Origin: Saprospiraceae bacterium
Lineage (GTDB): Bacteria > Bacteroidota > Bacteroidia > Chitinophagales > Saprospiraceae
NCBI GenBank assembly: GCA_013360405.1
Contig: JABWBR010000024.1
Span: forward strand, 1 to 62,008
Reading direction: 5' to 3'
DNA length: 62,008 bases
Made by a program: the position numbers and the translations under genes. Shown here piece by piece: positions 17,839 to 26,412 of this stretch (position 1 is its first letter; each line of letters starts with the position of its first letter). The notes beneath the pieces were generated by a model, which saw only the letters and a list, made by a program, of their open reading frames with translations, was not told the origin of the DNA and searched no databases.

Positions 17839-20800
17839 TCTCCAGCGCTCTCATAAATTCTTCATCCCATTGCCCGTATTTTTCGGTATAAACGTCGATT
17901 TTCTCAATGAAGGTGTTGTAATCCGTTTCAGTATACACAATGAATCCGTATTCCTTAAGATCGTTTACTGAACCTGCATTTCGTTCGTTTTTGTAGCGTT
18001 GTTTTTGTTCGTCTGACATGATGATCAGATAGAATGTATCTTTCCCTTCTTTATTCTTTTCTTTAATTGAATACAACCGCCCGCAGTCATGCAGGTATTC
18101 ATTTTTGCGCACTACATCCCGGTCTATTTCTTCAGCTTTCACCTTGAATTCCAGCGCCTGTGCCAACATTTTAGGCTCATTATTTTTCTCCGCATTCTTT
18201 TTATATAGATAGGCAAGGTTGGCGAGAGGTGGAGCGAGTTCGGGATCTGAAAGGTCCATGTGCCGCAGACAGATATCCACAGATTCTTTTTGCCGCTTCA
18301 GCGCGTTGGTGAATTCCCCTAGTTCGTCGTGTATCAGGGCCATTTCCTGCAGACAGATAACTTCAAGGGGCGAGTCGTTATCCGGGCTCGAATCAACATT
18401 CTTTCCTTCGATCTTTCTTACGCCCTCGAGTGCTTCGCCGATATGAATGATGGCATCACGCAGATCCTCTTTTTGTTCGCGTGCCAGTTGTCCGATGCAA
18501 TAGTTCACAAAGGAAACAACCAGTCCACTGTCAGGAAGGTCGGCTGGAATGGCTTCTATGCAGCGTTTCAGGTAGTTTTTTGACTCTTGGTACTGCATTT
18601 TGTCGTTAAAGAACAGCACCGTTCTGAAATAGAGCGAAGCGATCAAAAGATTTTTATAATTGCCTTTTTCATAAATTCGGACGCCTTTTTGGTGGTATCG
18701 GTAGCCTTCCTCGTCGTGGCCGCATAATTTGTAAATAAACCCAAGTGTACTGTATAAAATTGCCAGATCTTCGTGTTCTTCACCCCGGTAAATAATCAGC
18801 GTGTCCACGGATTTTTTCATATCCCGCGCAGCGATTTCCAGGATTTTCTGATTTTGTTCATCCAAGTTGCTTAGATCATCAAGTTCCCCAACCTCGGATA
18901 GCGCATTTTCCAGCTTAACGATAGCTGCGACTGCATACGCCCGGCTGAATTCGATGCTGTCATCCGGCAGGTGATTTTTCATGGTATTGATCGCCTCGTT
19001 GCTGAATAATTCTGCATTACCAAAATCGCCAAGTCCGGCAAAAACTATGGCACGCGACAAGTCAATTATGCCGATGGGTAAAGAAGACTCGTCCATACCC
19101 AACTTTTCCATCATTATTTTTTTTGCATCGTTCAGGTTAGCCATAGCATCTTCATAATTACCCTGTTCTAACTGGGCAAGCGCCATTCCTTCCCTCAGAG
19201 AGGCAATGGCTATGGGTTCGATGTTTTCTGCATTATTGGCGATTTTAAATCCACTTTCAAAATAAAAAAGTGCTTGGGGTAGATTATAGTTTTCCACGCG
19301 TAACTGAAGTACGCCTAACTGCGAATAGCTGAGCACCATTTCTTTTTCAATGAATTCGCGCAATGGATGTTTTTCGAGATTGGGAAGGGAAGCCAGAAAT
19401 TCTACACCTTCACGATAATGTTTTTCTGCTTCAACATTATCGCCTCCAGTTGAAAGTGCGAATGCGATATTTCGTTTTACGATATTGTACAAAACGGGTT
19501 TATCTTCTTTTTCCTTTTCAAGTACCTCTATCTCAGCATTAGAAATGTCAACGGATTCTTTAAACTGGCCATTTACCCTATATAATACGCTCATATTGAT
19601 CAATACGCGGAATTCAATCAGGTGTGCTTTATCAACATATTGTGTGATGTATTCGAGGATACTCAAGTACTCGCCTATAAGTGGGTACAAGCCTTGGGTA
19701 GCAACAGAGCGGTCAATTTTTTCTCCGAGCCTGAATCCTAAATTATTCAAAAGCGGTACAATATTGTCGCGTTCAGGTCGTAACTCTTCCCGACATACTT
19801 CCTGGATGATTTGATGGGCATAATACCCACGCTCTTTATCAAAAACAATTAGACTTTTGTCTACAAGCCCTATCAAATCATTTTCGAATTGATCCTGATT
19901 ATCTATTTGGTCAAACAACTCAGTGAGCAAGCTGAACTGTATTGGGTGGGGCGGGAGTAATGAAAAATACCTGAGGTACTCTTTTTCAGCTTCGTTCAGC
20001 TCATAAACCTGAAATGCGTAGTTGAAAATATCGATTACTTCATCATCTGGTTTCATTTCCGGGGCATAGTTCAGATCGATTTGTCCCTTTCTGAAGTGCA
20101 ATCCACGCTCTTGAATAGTCTTCAACATCTCGCTGATAGTCATTCGCGGATAGCGTTTGAGTATTTTGGCGATGATTTCGATAGCAAGTGGGTGGAAACT
20201 GATTCGTTCGAAAAGTTCGGTAGTTAATACTGCTTCAACTGGCTCCTCATAATACGCTTGAAACAAGCTAAGCGCTTCCAGGGCGTTCAGGTGCTGTAAA
20301 CGAATGTCCACGATCTGGTCTTTTCCCATAGACTTTCGGCTCGACATCAGTATTTTTATTTTGGAGGACGCTGATAATGCCAGGATAGCAGGTAGGTCGG
20401 AATCAGCAATGTTATCAACAATAATCAGGCAGGGTTTTTCCAGTTTTTTAAGGGCTTCTGCCACTATTTCGAAACGGCGCATTTCGTCTTCCTGATCCCG
20501 GAATGGTATTTGCAGGTTTTTGACAAGCTCTTCGTTTTCAATAAGTGACTTAATCAGACTTCCACGGTATTCGATCCAGGCAAAATGCCCGAAATTATCC
20601 TTGTAGGTTTCGAGAAACTTTTTTAACACCGTCGTTTTACCAATACCGCCAATACCATGCACCACCACTTTTCCTGTCGATTTAGGAGACACCAATTGCT
20701 CAAAAACATTGGCGATAAATTCGTCCCGCCCTACAATCTTAACGGAATTAATTTCAGGCAATTTAGTCAGGTTGTCGGGCAGTACAGAATCTTTGTCGTA

Positions 20801-23800
20801 GTTGTAGTTGTTTACCGTTTGATTTCCCATCACAATATCGCCAGAGCCGGCATGTTCGATGGATACAGCCTTTTTTTGCTTGGCCTTCTTTTCTTTGGCC
20901 ATGCTGAAATCTTCCTTGGATAGTTTACCATGGTCGCTAGATTCTGTTCCATCGGGATTGTATTCAGGAAAATCGTCTTTGGTAATAGTCCAGAATTCGT
21001 CGCCTTGTAAATGTATGGCTCTGCGCCGATAATTAGGAAGTACTACACTGTCAAGGAAATTCTCAACTTCGCGGGCATTGCCGAAGTCCGTTTTTTTTCG
21101 GGCCTTTAGAAGCGTAATTTGGCGTTTGAATTCTTTATCTAAGTTTTCTCCTAGTAAAAACCCCCTTTTATTTACCTGATATTTAAAAATTTGAACAAGA
21201 TCGTCAATGCTGTAATCCTCAAATTGTATCCTGCGTGGAAATCTCGAAGATAGGCCGGGATTAGTTAGCAGGAACATTCGCATATTTCTGGGGTAACCTG
21301 CAGCGATCACGACGAGGCGGTTGCGATAATCTTCCATCATTTTAAGTAGCGTATCTATTGCTTCCACCCCAAAACTGTCCATCATACCCTGATTGAGAGC
21401 ATAAGCTTCATCTATGAATAGAATATTATCGAGAGTTCTCCGAATCAATTTTCGTGTTTTCTCAGCTGTTTGGCCCTGATAACCTGCTACAAAATCAGGC
21501 CTCTGTGTTTCTATTACTTTACCCTGCTTTAATATATCAAGCGCTCTAAATATTTTCCCCATAATCCGGGCTACTGTTGTTTTTCCCGTCCCTGGGTTTC
21601 CTTCAAATATCAAGTGATAGTTGCGTTGTCCGTATCTTAACTTGGGATTTCGTTTTAGTGCTTCGCGCTCATGTTTATATTCAAAGACCAGATCGTTGAT
21701 GAATTTTTTCACAGAATCCAGTCCAATCATATCCTCCAGTTCTTTCGTCGCTTCTTCAATTATCTCATCTGCATTCAGGACAGGTAGTAGATCAATTAAT
21801 GACTGGGGCAGGTCAACTTCACGAATAGGTTCGTCTGTAACATTTAAACCCGCAGAAAAACAACGGTAAGCGTGTTCCTGTTGTATCTGCTGCAGGATAT
21901 TCTCCACTTCACCCGCATTGCCAAAGTTTTCGTCGCGGCGTTCAAATACGATCTTGAGAATAGCTGTTACTTTTTCCAGCACCCCTTCAGCTAACACTAG
22001 GCTTTTTCTATTAAGAGCGTGCTTGAAAATGAGCAGAAGCTGTTCAGCACCGTAGTCTTCAAACTCAATTTCACCACCGAAACGGCGTTTGAGCCCCGGA
22101 TTGCTATCCAAAAAATCGTGCAATTTTTGAGGGTAACCGGCCACGATAACACACAATCGTTCGCGCTCATTTTCCATGATACTAATAAGTGCATCAATGG
22201 CTTCCCTGCCGAATGTGTCATTATCGCCATTGACTAGGGAATATACTTCGTCGATAAATAGGATTCCGCCGAGAGCTTCTTTGCATTTTTCTTCTACTTT
22301 CCGGGTGGTGGCGCCCTGAAATTCGGCCACCAGATCTTTGCGGCTTACCTCTACAAAAACATTATCGGGCAGGATTTGATAGTCTTGATAAATTTCGCCT
22401 ACCAAACGGGCCACTGTTGTTTTACCGGTACCGGGGTTACCTTTAAAAATAAGATGAAGCCGGCGACCTGTATCGTATCCTGGCGCTCCTTTGCCGGCTT
22501 GCACTAGCGCAACCTGGCGACGGATTTGTTCTTTTGCTTTCTCTAGACCTATGAGGGCATTAAGCCTTTCTAGTGCGGTGCCATCAGCACTCGTTTTGAG
22601 ATCCCAACCTTTGTTTTTGTATTCTGCGGGAATATCGTCTGTACTGAAGGGTTCATCTTGAGTCCTGAGATTTTGAATAGCGCAACGATCTGCGTGTTGC
22701 CCGCTTATTTTGCCGTATACCTGCTCAACAACTCGCGCATTGTCAAATTTTTTACTGCGTTTTTTGTAAATATTTGTAAAAATGTTGTTCAGGGATTCTT
22801 CTAACTCCGGAGTCAGTATTTTGTGGGCTTTTGATAAACGTATGCTAAAAATACTAGTCAATTCCTCCGGTCTGTAGTCTTCTATTTCTAGGTACAATCC
22901 TATCCGGCCGGAAAAACCGGGATTCGAGGCAAGTAGGCGGTTCATGTCATCAGGGTATCCGGCCAAAATAACAACCAGGCGGTTTTGCCAGTCTGTCATA
23001 CGTTTGATGAGAGTATCGATAGCTTCTTTTCCAAAATCCTGAGTTCCACTATTGTTTACAGCGTTTTCACGAGGTGCAAGCGCGTATGCTTCGTCAATAA
23101 ACAAAACTCCATCGAGGGCTTCACGACAGCAGGCGTCGGTTTTGATCGCAGTTTGACCAATGTAGCCGGCGACGAGTCGCTCGCGATCGGCTTCGATCAG
23201 GTGTCCGCGTTCGAGTAATCCCTCTTCCCGAAATATTTGAGCAATGATTCTGGCAAGGGTGGTTTTCCCCGTACCTGGATTTCCCTTTAGTACAATATGC
23301 ATTAGCGGCGCTTCCGTTGGGTTGCTTTCCCTCAATTCCCGGATATGATGGAAGTAGCGCCGCAGGGCAGTTTTAACTTCGTTCAATCCGATAAGATCAT
23401 CCAATTTTTTCCATGCAGAAAAGTCTCCCTCTGCCAGGAAAGGCTGCGGCAGTATTCGGTTGACTGATTCAATGTCAAATTGTCTGAGGTTGCGGAAGTC
23501 CCGCTCCCATTTTTTGAGTTGGTTACGTTCCGTATCTAATCCATTAATGATTTTTTCTAATTGCAACCAGTTGACAGGCTTACCGTCCATGATGCGCTGG
23601 CGATTAATTAGATTGCGGATTTCGTCTTTGCCGGGATAGTCGATATAGATTACAGAGTCGAGTCCTTTTTCTGCATTACCCATTGAAACGATCTGGTTCA
23701 AGGCTGGCACATTGTCTACCACTTCCCGCAGTTTTTCCTGATTGACGGCATTGGTAATAAAAATGCACTTATTGTCAGTTGCGGTGCGCAACAGGCGGCC

Positions 23801-24376
23801 GATCAGTGGAATTATCTGTCGTTGAATTTCGGAAATTGCATTAGTACTGTCAAACTGGCTGAAAATAACCGCTGTTTGCCGTTCGCTGAACAGTGTGGCG
23901 CGTATGATATCAATAACAGCGTTGTCGCTACCGCCCCGCACCACGGGAATGAAACCTTCCCTGTGCCATATAGGTGCGTTCATAACGCCTTCGGGGGCGC
24001 TATATGCTGTATGCGAGCGCGTAGGAGGGTTGCGATGTCGCAGGTATTTTTTCGGTCCCAGTGGTCGGCCGTTATTGCCGGAGGGTGTTTGTGCGGTATC
24101 GCTTAGAGGATTTGCCTCAGTCTGTATGTCTGAATCTGGAAAGCAATAGTAGTACGATTGCTCGTCGTAAACATAGAGTTGACGTTCGGGGGCATAAAAA
24201 ATGATTTGTTCGTAGCCTTTGTCGCGCAGGTAGCGCGACAAAATTTTTTCGATCCCGTCACCTTTAAAAAAAGAGAGGTCACCTGTGACAAAAATATCAT
24301 TTACCTGACCGTAAATCAGAATTATGCTGTCACTTTTGTCCAGATCAATTTGACGGGTGATTCGACGAACCGGCAT
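17831..24376 (-). CDS. Giant AAA+ x3 / NB-ARC / TPR protein (candidate sensor)
   Basis: A 2,181-residue protein and the last gene of the operon. Residues 1-~300 look like an inactive AAA-like module (IILIYGQVNDIFV, no P-loop). Three CbxX/SpoVK-type AAA+ domains follow, with Walker A GNPGTGKTT at about 364, 645 and 924, Walker B LFIDEA or LFIDEV, and arginine fingers (GLKRRF, GLSSRF); all look active. A Gly/Asn-rich motif lies at 1173-1192, then an NB-ARC/STAND NTPase (GIGGIGKTT ~1240, LIIVDN, LMSSRK), a winged-helix-like region, and ~500 residues of TPR helices to ~2070. STAND proteins are ligand-gated switches, so this is the best sensor candidate. Long AAA arrays fused to an NLR-like half are unusual. 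Confidence 0.85.
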   Translation of the reverse strand: MPVRRITRQIDLDKSDSIILIYGQVNDIFVTGDLSFFKGDGIEKILSRYLRDKGYEQIIFYAPERQLYVYDEQSYYYCFPDSDIQTEANPLSDTAQTPSGNNGRPLGPKKYLRHRNPPTRSHTAYSAPEGVMNAPIWHREGFIPVVRGGSDNAVIDIIRATLFSERQTAVIFSQFDSTNAISEIQRQIIPLIGRLLRTATDNKCIFITNAVNQEKLREVVDNVPALNQIVSMGNAEKGLDSVIYIDYPGKDEIRNLINRQRIMDGKPVNWLQLEKIINGLDTERNQLKKWERDFRNLRQFDIESVNRILPQPFLAEGDFSAWKKLDDLIGLNEVKTALRRYFHHIRELRESNPTEAPLMHIVLKGNPGTGKTTLARIIAQIFREEGLLERGHLIEADRERLVAGYIGQTAIKTDACCREALDGVLFIDEAYALAPRENAVNNSGTQDFGKEAIDTLIKRMTDWQNRLVVILAGYPDDMNRLLASNPGFSGRIGLYLEIEDYRPEELTSIFSIRLSKAHKILTPELEESLNNIFTNIYKKRSKKFDNARVVEQVYGKISGQHADRCAIQNLRTQDEPFSTDDIPAEYKNKGWDLKTSADGTALERLNALIGLEKAKEQIRRQVALVQAGKGAPGYDTGRRLHLIFKGNPGTGKTTVARLVGEIYQDYQILPDNVFVEVSRKDLVAEFQGATTRKVEEKCKEALGGILFIDEVYSLVNGDNDTFGREAIDALISIMENERERLCVIVAGYPQKLHDFLDSNPGLKRRFGGEIEFEDYGAEQLLLIFKHALNRKSLVLAEGVLEKVTAILKIVFERRDENFGNAGEVENILQQIQQEHAYRCFSAGLNVTDEPIREVDLPQSLIDLLPVLNADEIIEEATKELEDMIGLDSVKKFINDLVFEYKHEREALKRNPKLRYGQRNYHLIFEGNPGTGKTTVARIMGKIFRALDILKQGKVIETQRPDFVAGYQGQTAEKTRKLIRRTLDNILFIDEAYALNQGMMDSFGVEAIDTLLKMMEDYRNRLVVIAAGYPRNMRMFLLTNPGLSSRFPRRIQFEDYSIDDLVQIFKYQVNKRGFLLGENLDKEFKRQITLLKARKKTDFGNAREVENFLDSVVLPNYRRRAIHLQGDEFWTITKDDFPEYNPDGTESSDHGKLSKEDFSMAKEKKAKQKKAVSIEHAGSGDIVMGNQTVNNYNYDKDSVLPDNLTKLPEINSVKIVGRDEFIANVFEQLVSPKSTGKVVVHGIGGIGKTTVLKKFLETYKDNFGHFAWIEYRGSLIKSLIENEELVKNLQIPFRDQEDEMRRFEIVAEALKKLEKPCLIIVDNIADSDLPAILALSASSKIKILMSSRKSMGKDQIVDIRLQHLNALEALSLFQAYYEEPVEAVLTTELFERISFHPLAIEIIAKILKRYPRMTISEMLKTIQERGLHFRKGQIDLNYAPEMKPDDEVIDIFNYAFQVYELNEAEKEYLRYFSLLPPHPIQFSLLTELFDQIDNQDQFENDLIGLVDKSLIVFDKERGYYAHQIIQEVCREELRPERDNIVPLLNNLGFRLGEKIDRSVATQGLYPLIGEYLSILEYITQYVDKAHLIEFRVLINMSVLYRVNGQFKESVDISNAEIEVLEKEKEDKPVLYNIVKRNIAFALSTGGDNVEAEKHYREGVEFLASLPNLEKHPLREFIEKEMVLSYSQLGVLQLRVENYNLPQALFYFESGFKIANNAENIEPIAIASLREGMALAQLEQGNYEDAMANLNDAKKIMMEKLGMDESSLPIGIIDLSRAIVFAGLGDFGNAELFSNEAINTMKNHLPDDSIEFSRAYAVAAIVKLENALSEVGELDDLSNLDEQNQKILEIAARDMKKSVDTLIIYRGEEHEDLAILYSTLGFIYKLCGHDEEGYRYHQKGVRIYEKGNYKNLLIASLYFRTVLFFNDKMQYQESKNYLKRCIEAIPADLPDSGLVVSFVNYCIGQLAREQKEDLRDAIIHIGEALEGVRKIEGKNVDSSPDNDSPLEVICLQEMALIHDELGEFTNALKRQKESVDICLRHMDLSDPELAPPLANLAYLYKKNAEKNNEPKMLAQALEFKVKAEEIDRDVVRKNEYLHDCGRLYSIKEKNKEGKDTFYLIIMSDEQKQRYKNERNAGSVNDLKEYGFIVYTETDYNTFIEKIDVYTEKYGQWDEEFMRALEIK
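20801..20860 (-). other. Gly/Asn-rich putative amyloid-type signalling motif (copy in NB-ARC protein)
   Basis: Residues 1173-1192 of the 2,181-residue protein read IEHAGSGDIVMGNQTVNNYN. The segment sits in a lysine-rich linker directly before the NB-ARC domain and matches a motif in the nucleosidase at 37292-37351 in 11 of 20 positions; similarity continues into a downstream DNLxKxPE. Position and composition resemble amyloid signalling sequences that pair bacterial NLR-like proteins with effectors, but the exact family is not established. Confidence 0.5.
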
Positions 24377-24396
24377 AGTCTGCGTGGGCTAAAGGG

Positions 24397-25815
24397 TTAG
24401 ATACTTTTGGATTCCGTCTGTGAATTTAACATTCCAGCTTTCTGAAGCACTTTTTTGGGGATTTTTTTTCCGCCTTGTTTGACGAGGTTTTCCACGTCAT
24501 AGAATTCGGCGATGCTGTCTTCCATACATTCAGTTTCACCCAATTTTAGCCCGTTTTCTTTAAGCGCAGCCAGAATATCATTACTTCTTTTGCGCCGGGC
24601 GGCATCGTCATTCACATCATCGTTGTAGGTATTTATGGAGATGACGTTCTGGTAAGTGTTGTCATCAGGCGAAATTACTGTGACAATTTCTGTTCCATTT
24701 TTATTGTGTAATTTAATCATGTATGGCGAACGCTGATCCTGGTCGGCATATCCACATTCTTGGTTTTTGATGCGGTAGCCTTGCTGACTCAAGACTTCTA
24801 CAACAATATCACCCATTTCAGCTCTGATTTGAGAGGATATTATTCGTTCGACAGCCTCTTCAAGCAGTTTTTCCTGCTCCTGATGCAAGGTTTCTAACTG
24901 GTCGAGATATTCATTAAGTTCTTCAACCGTAAGTCTGTCTTTGTTTTGGGCCAATATACGGTGCAGATTGGCTACCTTATCTTCCAGTATTTGGTACCGA
25001 CCGTTAGTCCAGTAATCGGCTTCCTGTACCACCTCGTTCTCATTGAGCTCAATATGTCTGTTTTTGCGAACTGCTGCCAGAAAACCGCTGACCGCGTCGG
25101 TGACGGTACGGTATGTCATTTCGTACTCCAACTCCAAGCGATTAATTTCTTCTTCAAGGTCCATCAGGTCGAAGTGGGCTGCTTGCACTGTGGCGATGGT
25201 AGCTGCCGGCACATCTTCTTTCAGTTGCTGGCGGGCGGCAATCAACTGGCGCTTGATGCGATCAAGACGGCCAGGAGCGTATCGTTCATGCGGGAGGTTT
25301 TGGTCCGTGTTTTGAATAAGCGTTTCAAGGTCGCTCAGATATTCCTGTGCGCGTTGGGCTCTATTTTCCTCGCGGAGGTTGATGTTTTCGATATCGCGTT
25401 TCAGTATGTTGATTTGTTGTTGTTGGTTCTGGGAGATACGGGTATATTCATTGCGTTGTTCTGCGAGGCGGTCTTTCGTCCAAGTGCGAAGGTTTTCTAC
25501 TTGCGCCTGAGTTCGGTTTTCCAGTTCTTGCAATTCCTGCATAATCTGGGTACGCTGCTGGTTCATCTGTTCATAATGTTGGGTAGCCATATCGCGCATT
25601 TCACTTTTGAGAGAGCGTACGGCTGCCTCGTGTTTTTTATTTCGCGCTTCTATTTGGGTTTGAAGTTGGGATACTTTTGCCGCACTTTCCCGTCGGGCGC
25701 TAGCGATTTCCTGCTGCAATTGTTCGCGTTGTTGACGCAAGTCTTGCAGGTCGCGTTTAGCAGAACGCATGTCATCCTGAAGGATCTCTACCGGAGTTCT
25801 TTTTACGCCGCTCAT
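24397..25815 (-). CDS. Long coiled-coil protein with small C-terminal domain
   Basis: A 472-residue protein. Residues ~5-170 and ~190-345 are rich in Gln, Glu, Arg and Leu in heptad spacing (LQDLRQQREQLQQEIASARRE and similar), predicting extended coiled coils. The last ~125 residues form a separate alpha/beta segment, VVEVLSQQGYRIKNQECGY followed by MIKLHNKNGTEIVTVISPDD, whose layout resembles restriction-endonuclease-like folds but without a visible catalytic acid/Lys pair. It probably acts as a scaffold or a filament/sensor part of the system. It lies 30 bp after the radical SAM gene and 20 bp before the AAA/NB-ARC gene. Confidence 0.7.
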   Translation of the reverse strand: MSGVKRTPVEILQDDMRSAKRDLQDLRQQREQLQQEIASARRESAAKVSQLQTQIEARNKKHEAAVRSLKSEMRDMATQHYEQMNQQRTQIMQELQELENRTQAQVENLRTWTKDRLAEQRNEYTRISQNQQQQINILKRDIENINLREENRAQRAQEYLSDLETLIQNTDQNLPHERYAPGRLDRIKRQLIAARQQLKEDVPAATIATVQAAHFDLMDLEEEINRLELEYEMTYRTVTDAVSGFLAAVRKNRHIELNENEVVQEADYWTNGRYQILEDKVANLHRILAQNKDRLTVEELNEYLDQLETLHQEQEKLLEEAVERIISSQIRAEMGDIVVEVLSQQGYRIKNQECGYADQDQRSPYMIKLHNKNGTEIVTVISPDDNTYQNVISINTYNDDVNDDAARRKRSNDILAALKENGLKLGETECMEDSIAEFYDVENLVKQGGKKIPKKVLQKAGMLNSQTESKSI

Positions 25816-25845
25816 ATTTGTCGGTTTAATAGTTACGAAATATAT

Positions 25846-26412
25846 TTACCAGTTAAACTCTGCTGCCGGGATTCCCACCATGAGTACACCATCGTCGAGG
25901 AGGTGGAATTCGAGGCCGGGGCGCCGGGTTGTGATTTCTTCCATATAAGGTAATAGTTTGTCACTCAAGAAGTGAAAACGCTGGTTATTAGACCCGCGCA
26001 AGCCCATCCTATCGTTTTTGGAAGCTACATATTGGCCGTCTATCAAAAGATCGATATAGTTTAGCAAGTTTCTGGCCTCATCCCATATCAATTGCTCTTT
26101 TTTGAACCCTGTAAATACAATTACATTAAACTCGGGGCGTTTTCGCAATATGGCTTCCAGCAATACAGCTAACCTACCGGCTTGCATCATCGGTTCTCCG
26201 CCAGAAATCGTCAGACCGTTCAAATCGTCTTGCGATAGGATGATATCGGCCAGCACTTTCAACTCTATTACCATCGCTTTTTTAAAAGGAATCCAATCCG
26301 GGGCTATGCAGCCCGAACAATTAAAAGGACAGCCTTGCACCCAAATGGCAAAACGATTTCCCGGACCTAAGGTGCGCGTGGAAGGAGCTATTTGAGCGAG
26401 GTTAAGGAGCAT
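25846..26412 (-). CDS. Small radical SAM protein (NrdG/activase-like)
   Basis: A 188-residue protein with a CX3CX2C iron-sulfur motif (C28, C32, C35 in QGCPFNCSGC) and the SAM-binding TISGGEP at 68-74. Length and motif layout match the short activating enzymes of glycyl-radical systems such as NrdG. No glycyl-radical enzyme (NrdD or PFL type) is encoded nearby, so a standard activase role is unlikely here. It overlaps the GAP1-like gene by 11 bp, which points to function within the conflict system, possibly modifying a protein or nucleotide. Its reaction is unknown. Confidence 0.85.
   Translation of the reverse strand: MLLNLAQIAPSTRTLGPGNRFAIWVQGCPFNCSGCIAPDWIPFKKAMVIELKVLADIILSQDDLNGLTISGGEPMMQAGRLAVLLEAILRKRPEFNVIVFTGFKKEQLIWDEARNLLNYIDLLIDGQYVASKNDRMGLRGSNNQRFHFLSDKLLPYMEEITTRRPGLEFHLLDDGVLMVGIPAAEFNW

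Noticed and set aside
24946-25953. A 335-codon plus-strand open frame
   Set aside because: It is antisense to the coiled-coil and radical SAM genes. Its composition (Phe/Leu/Val-rich, low in charge) is what the complement of Gln/Glu/Lys-rich coiled-coil codons yields.
25846-26412. Viperin-type radical SAM enzyme
   Set aside because: At 188 residues it is too short for viperin and its layout is that of NrdG-type activases.
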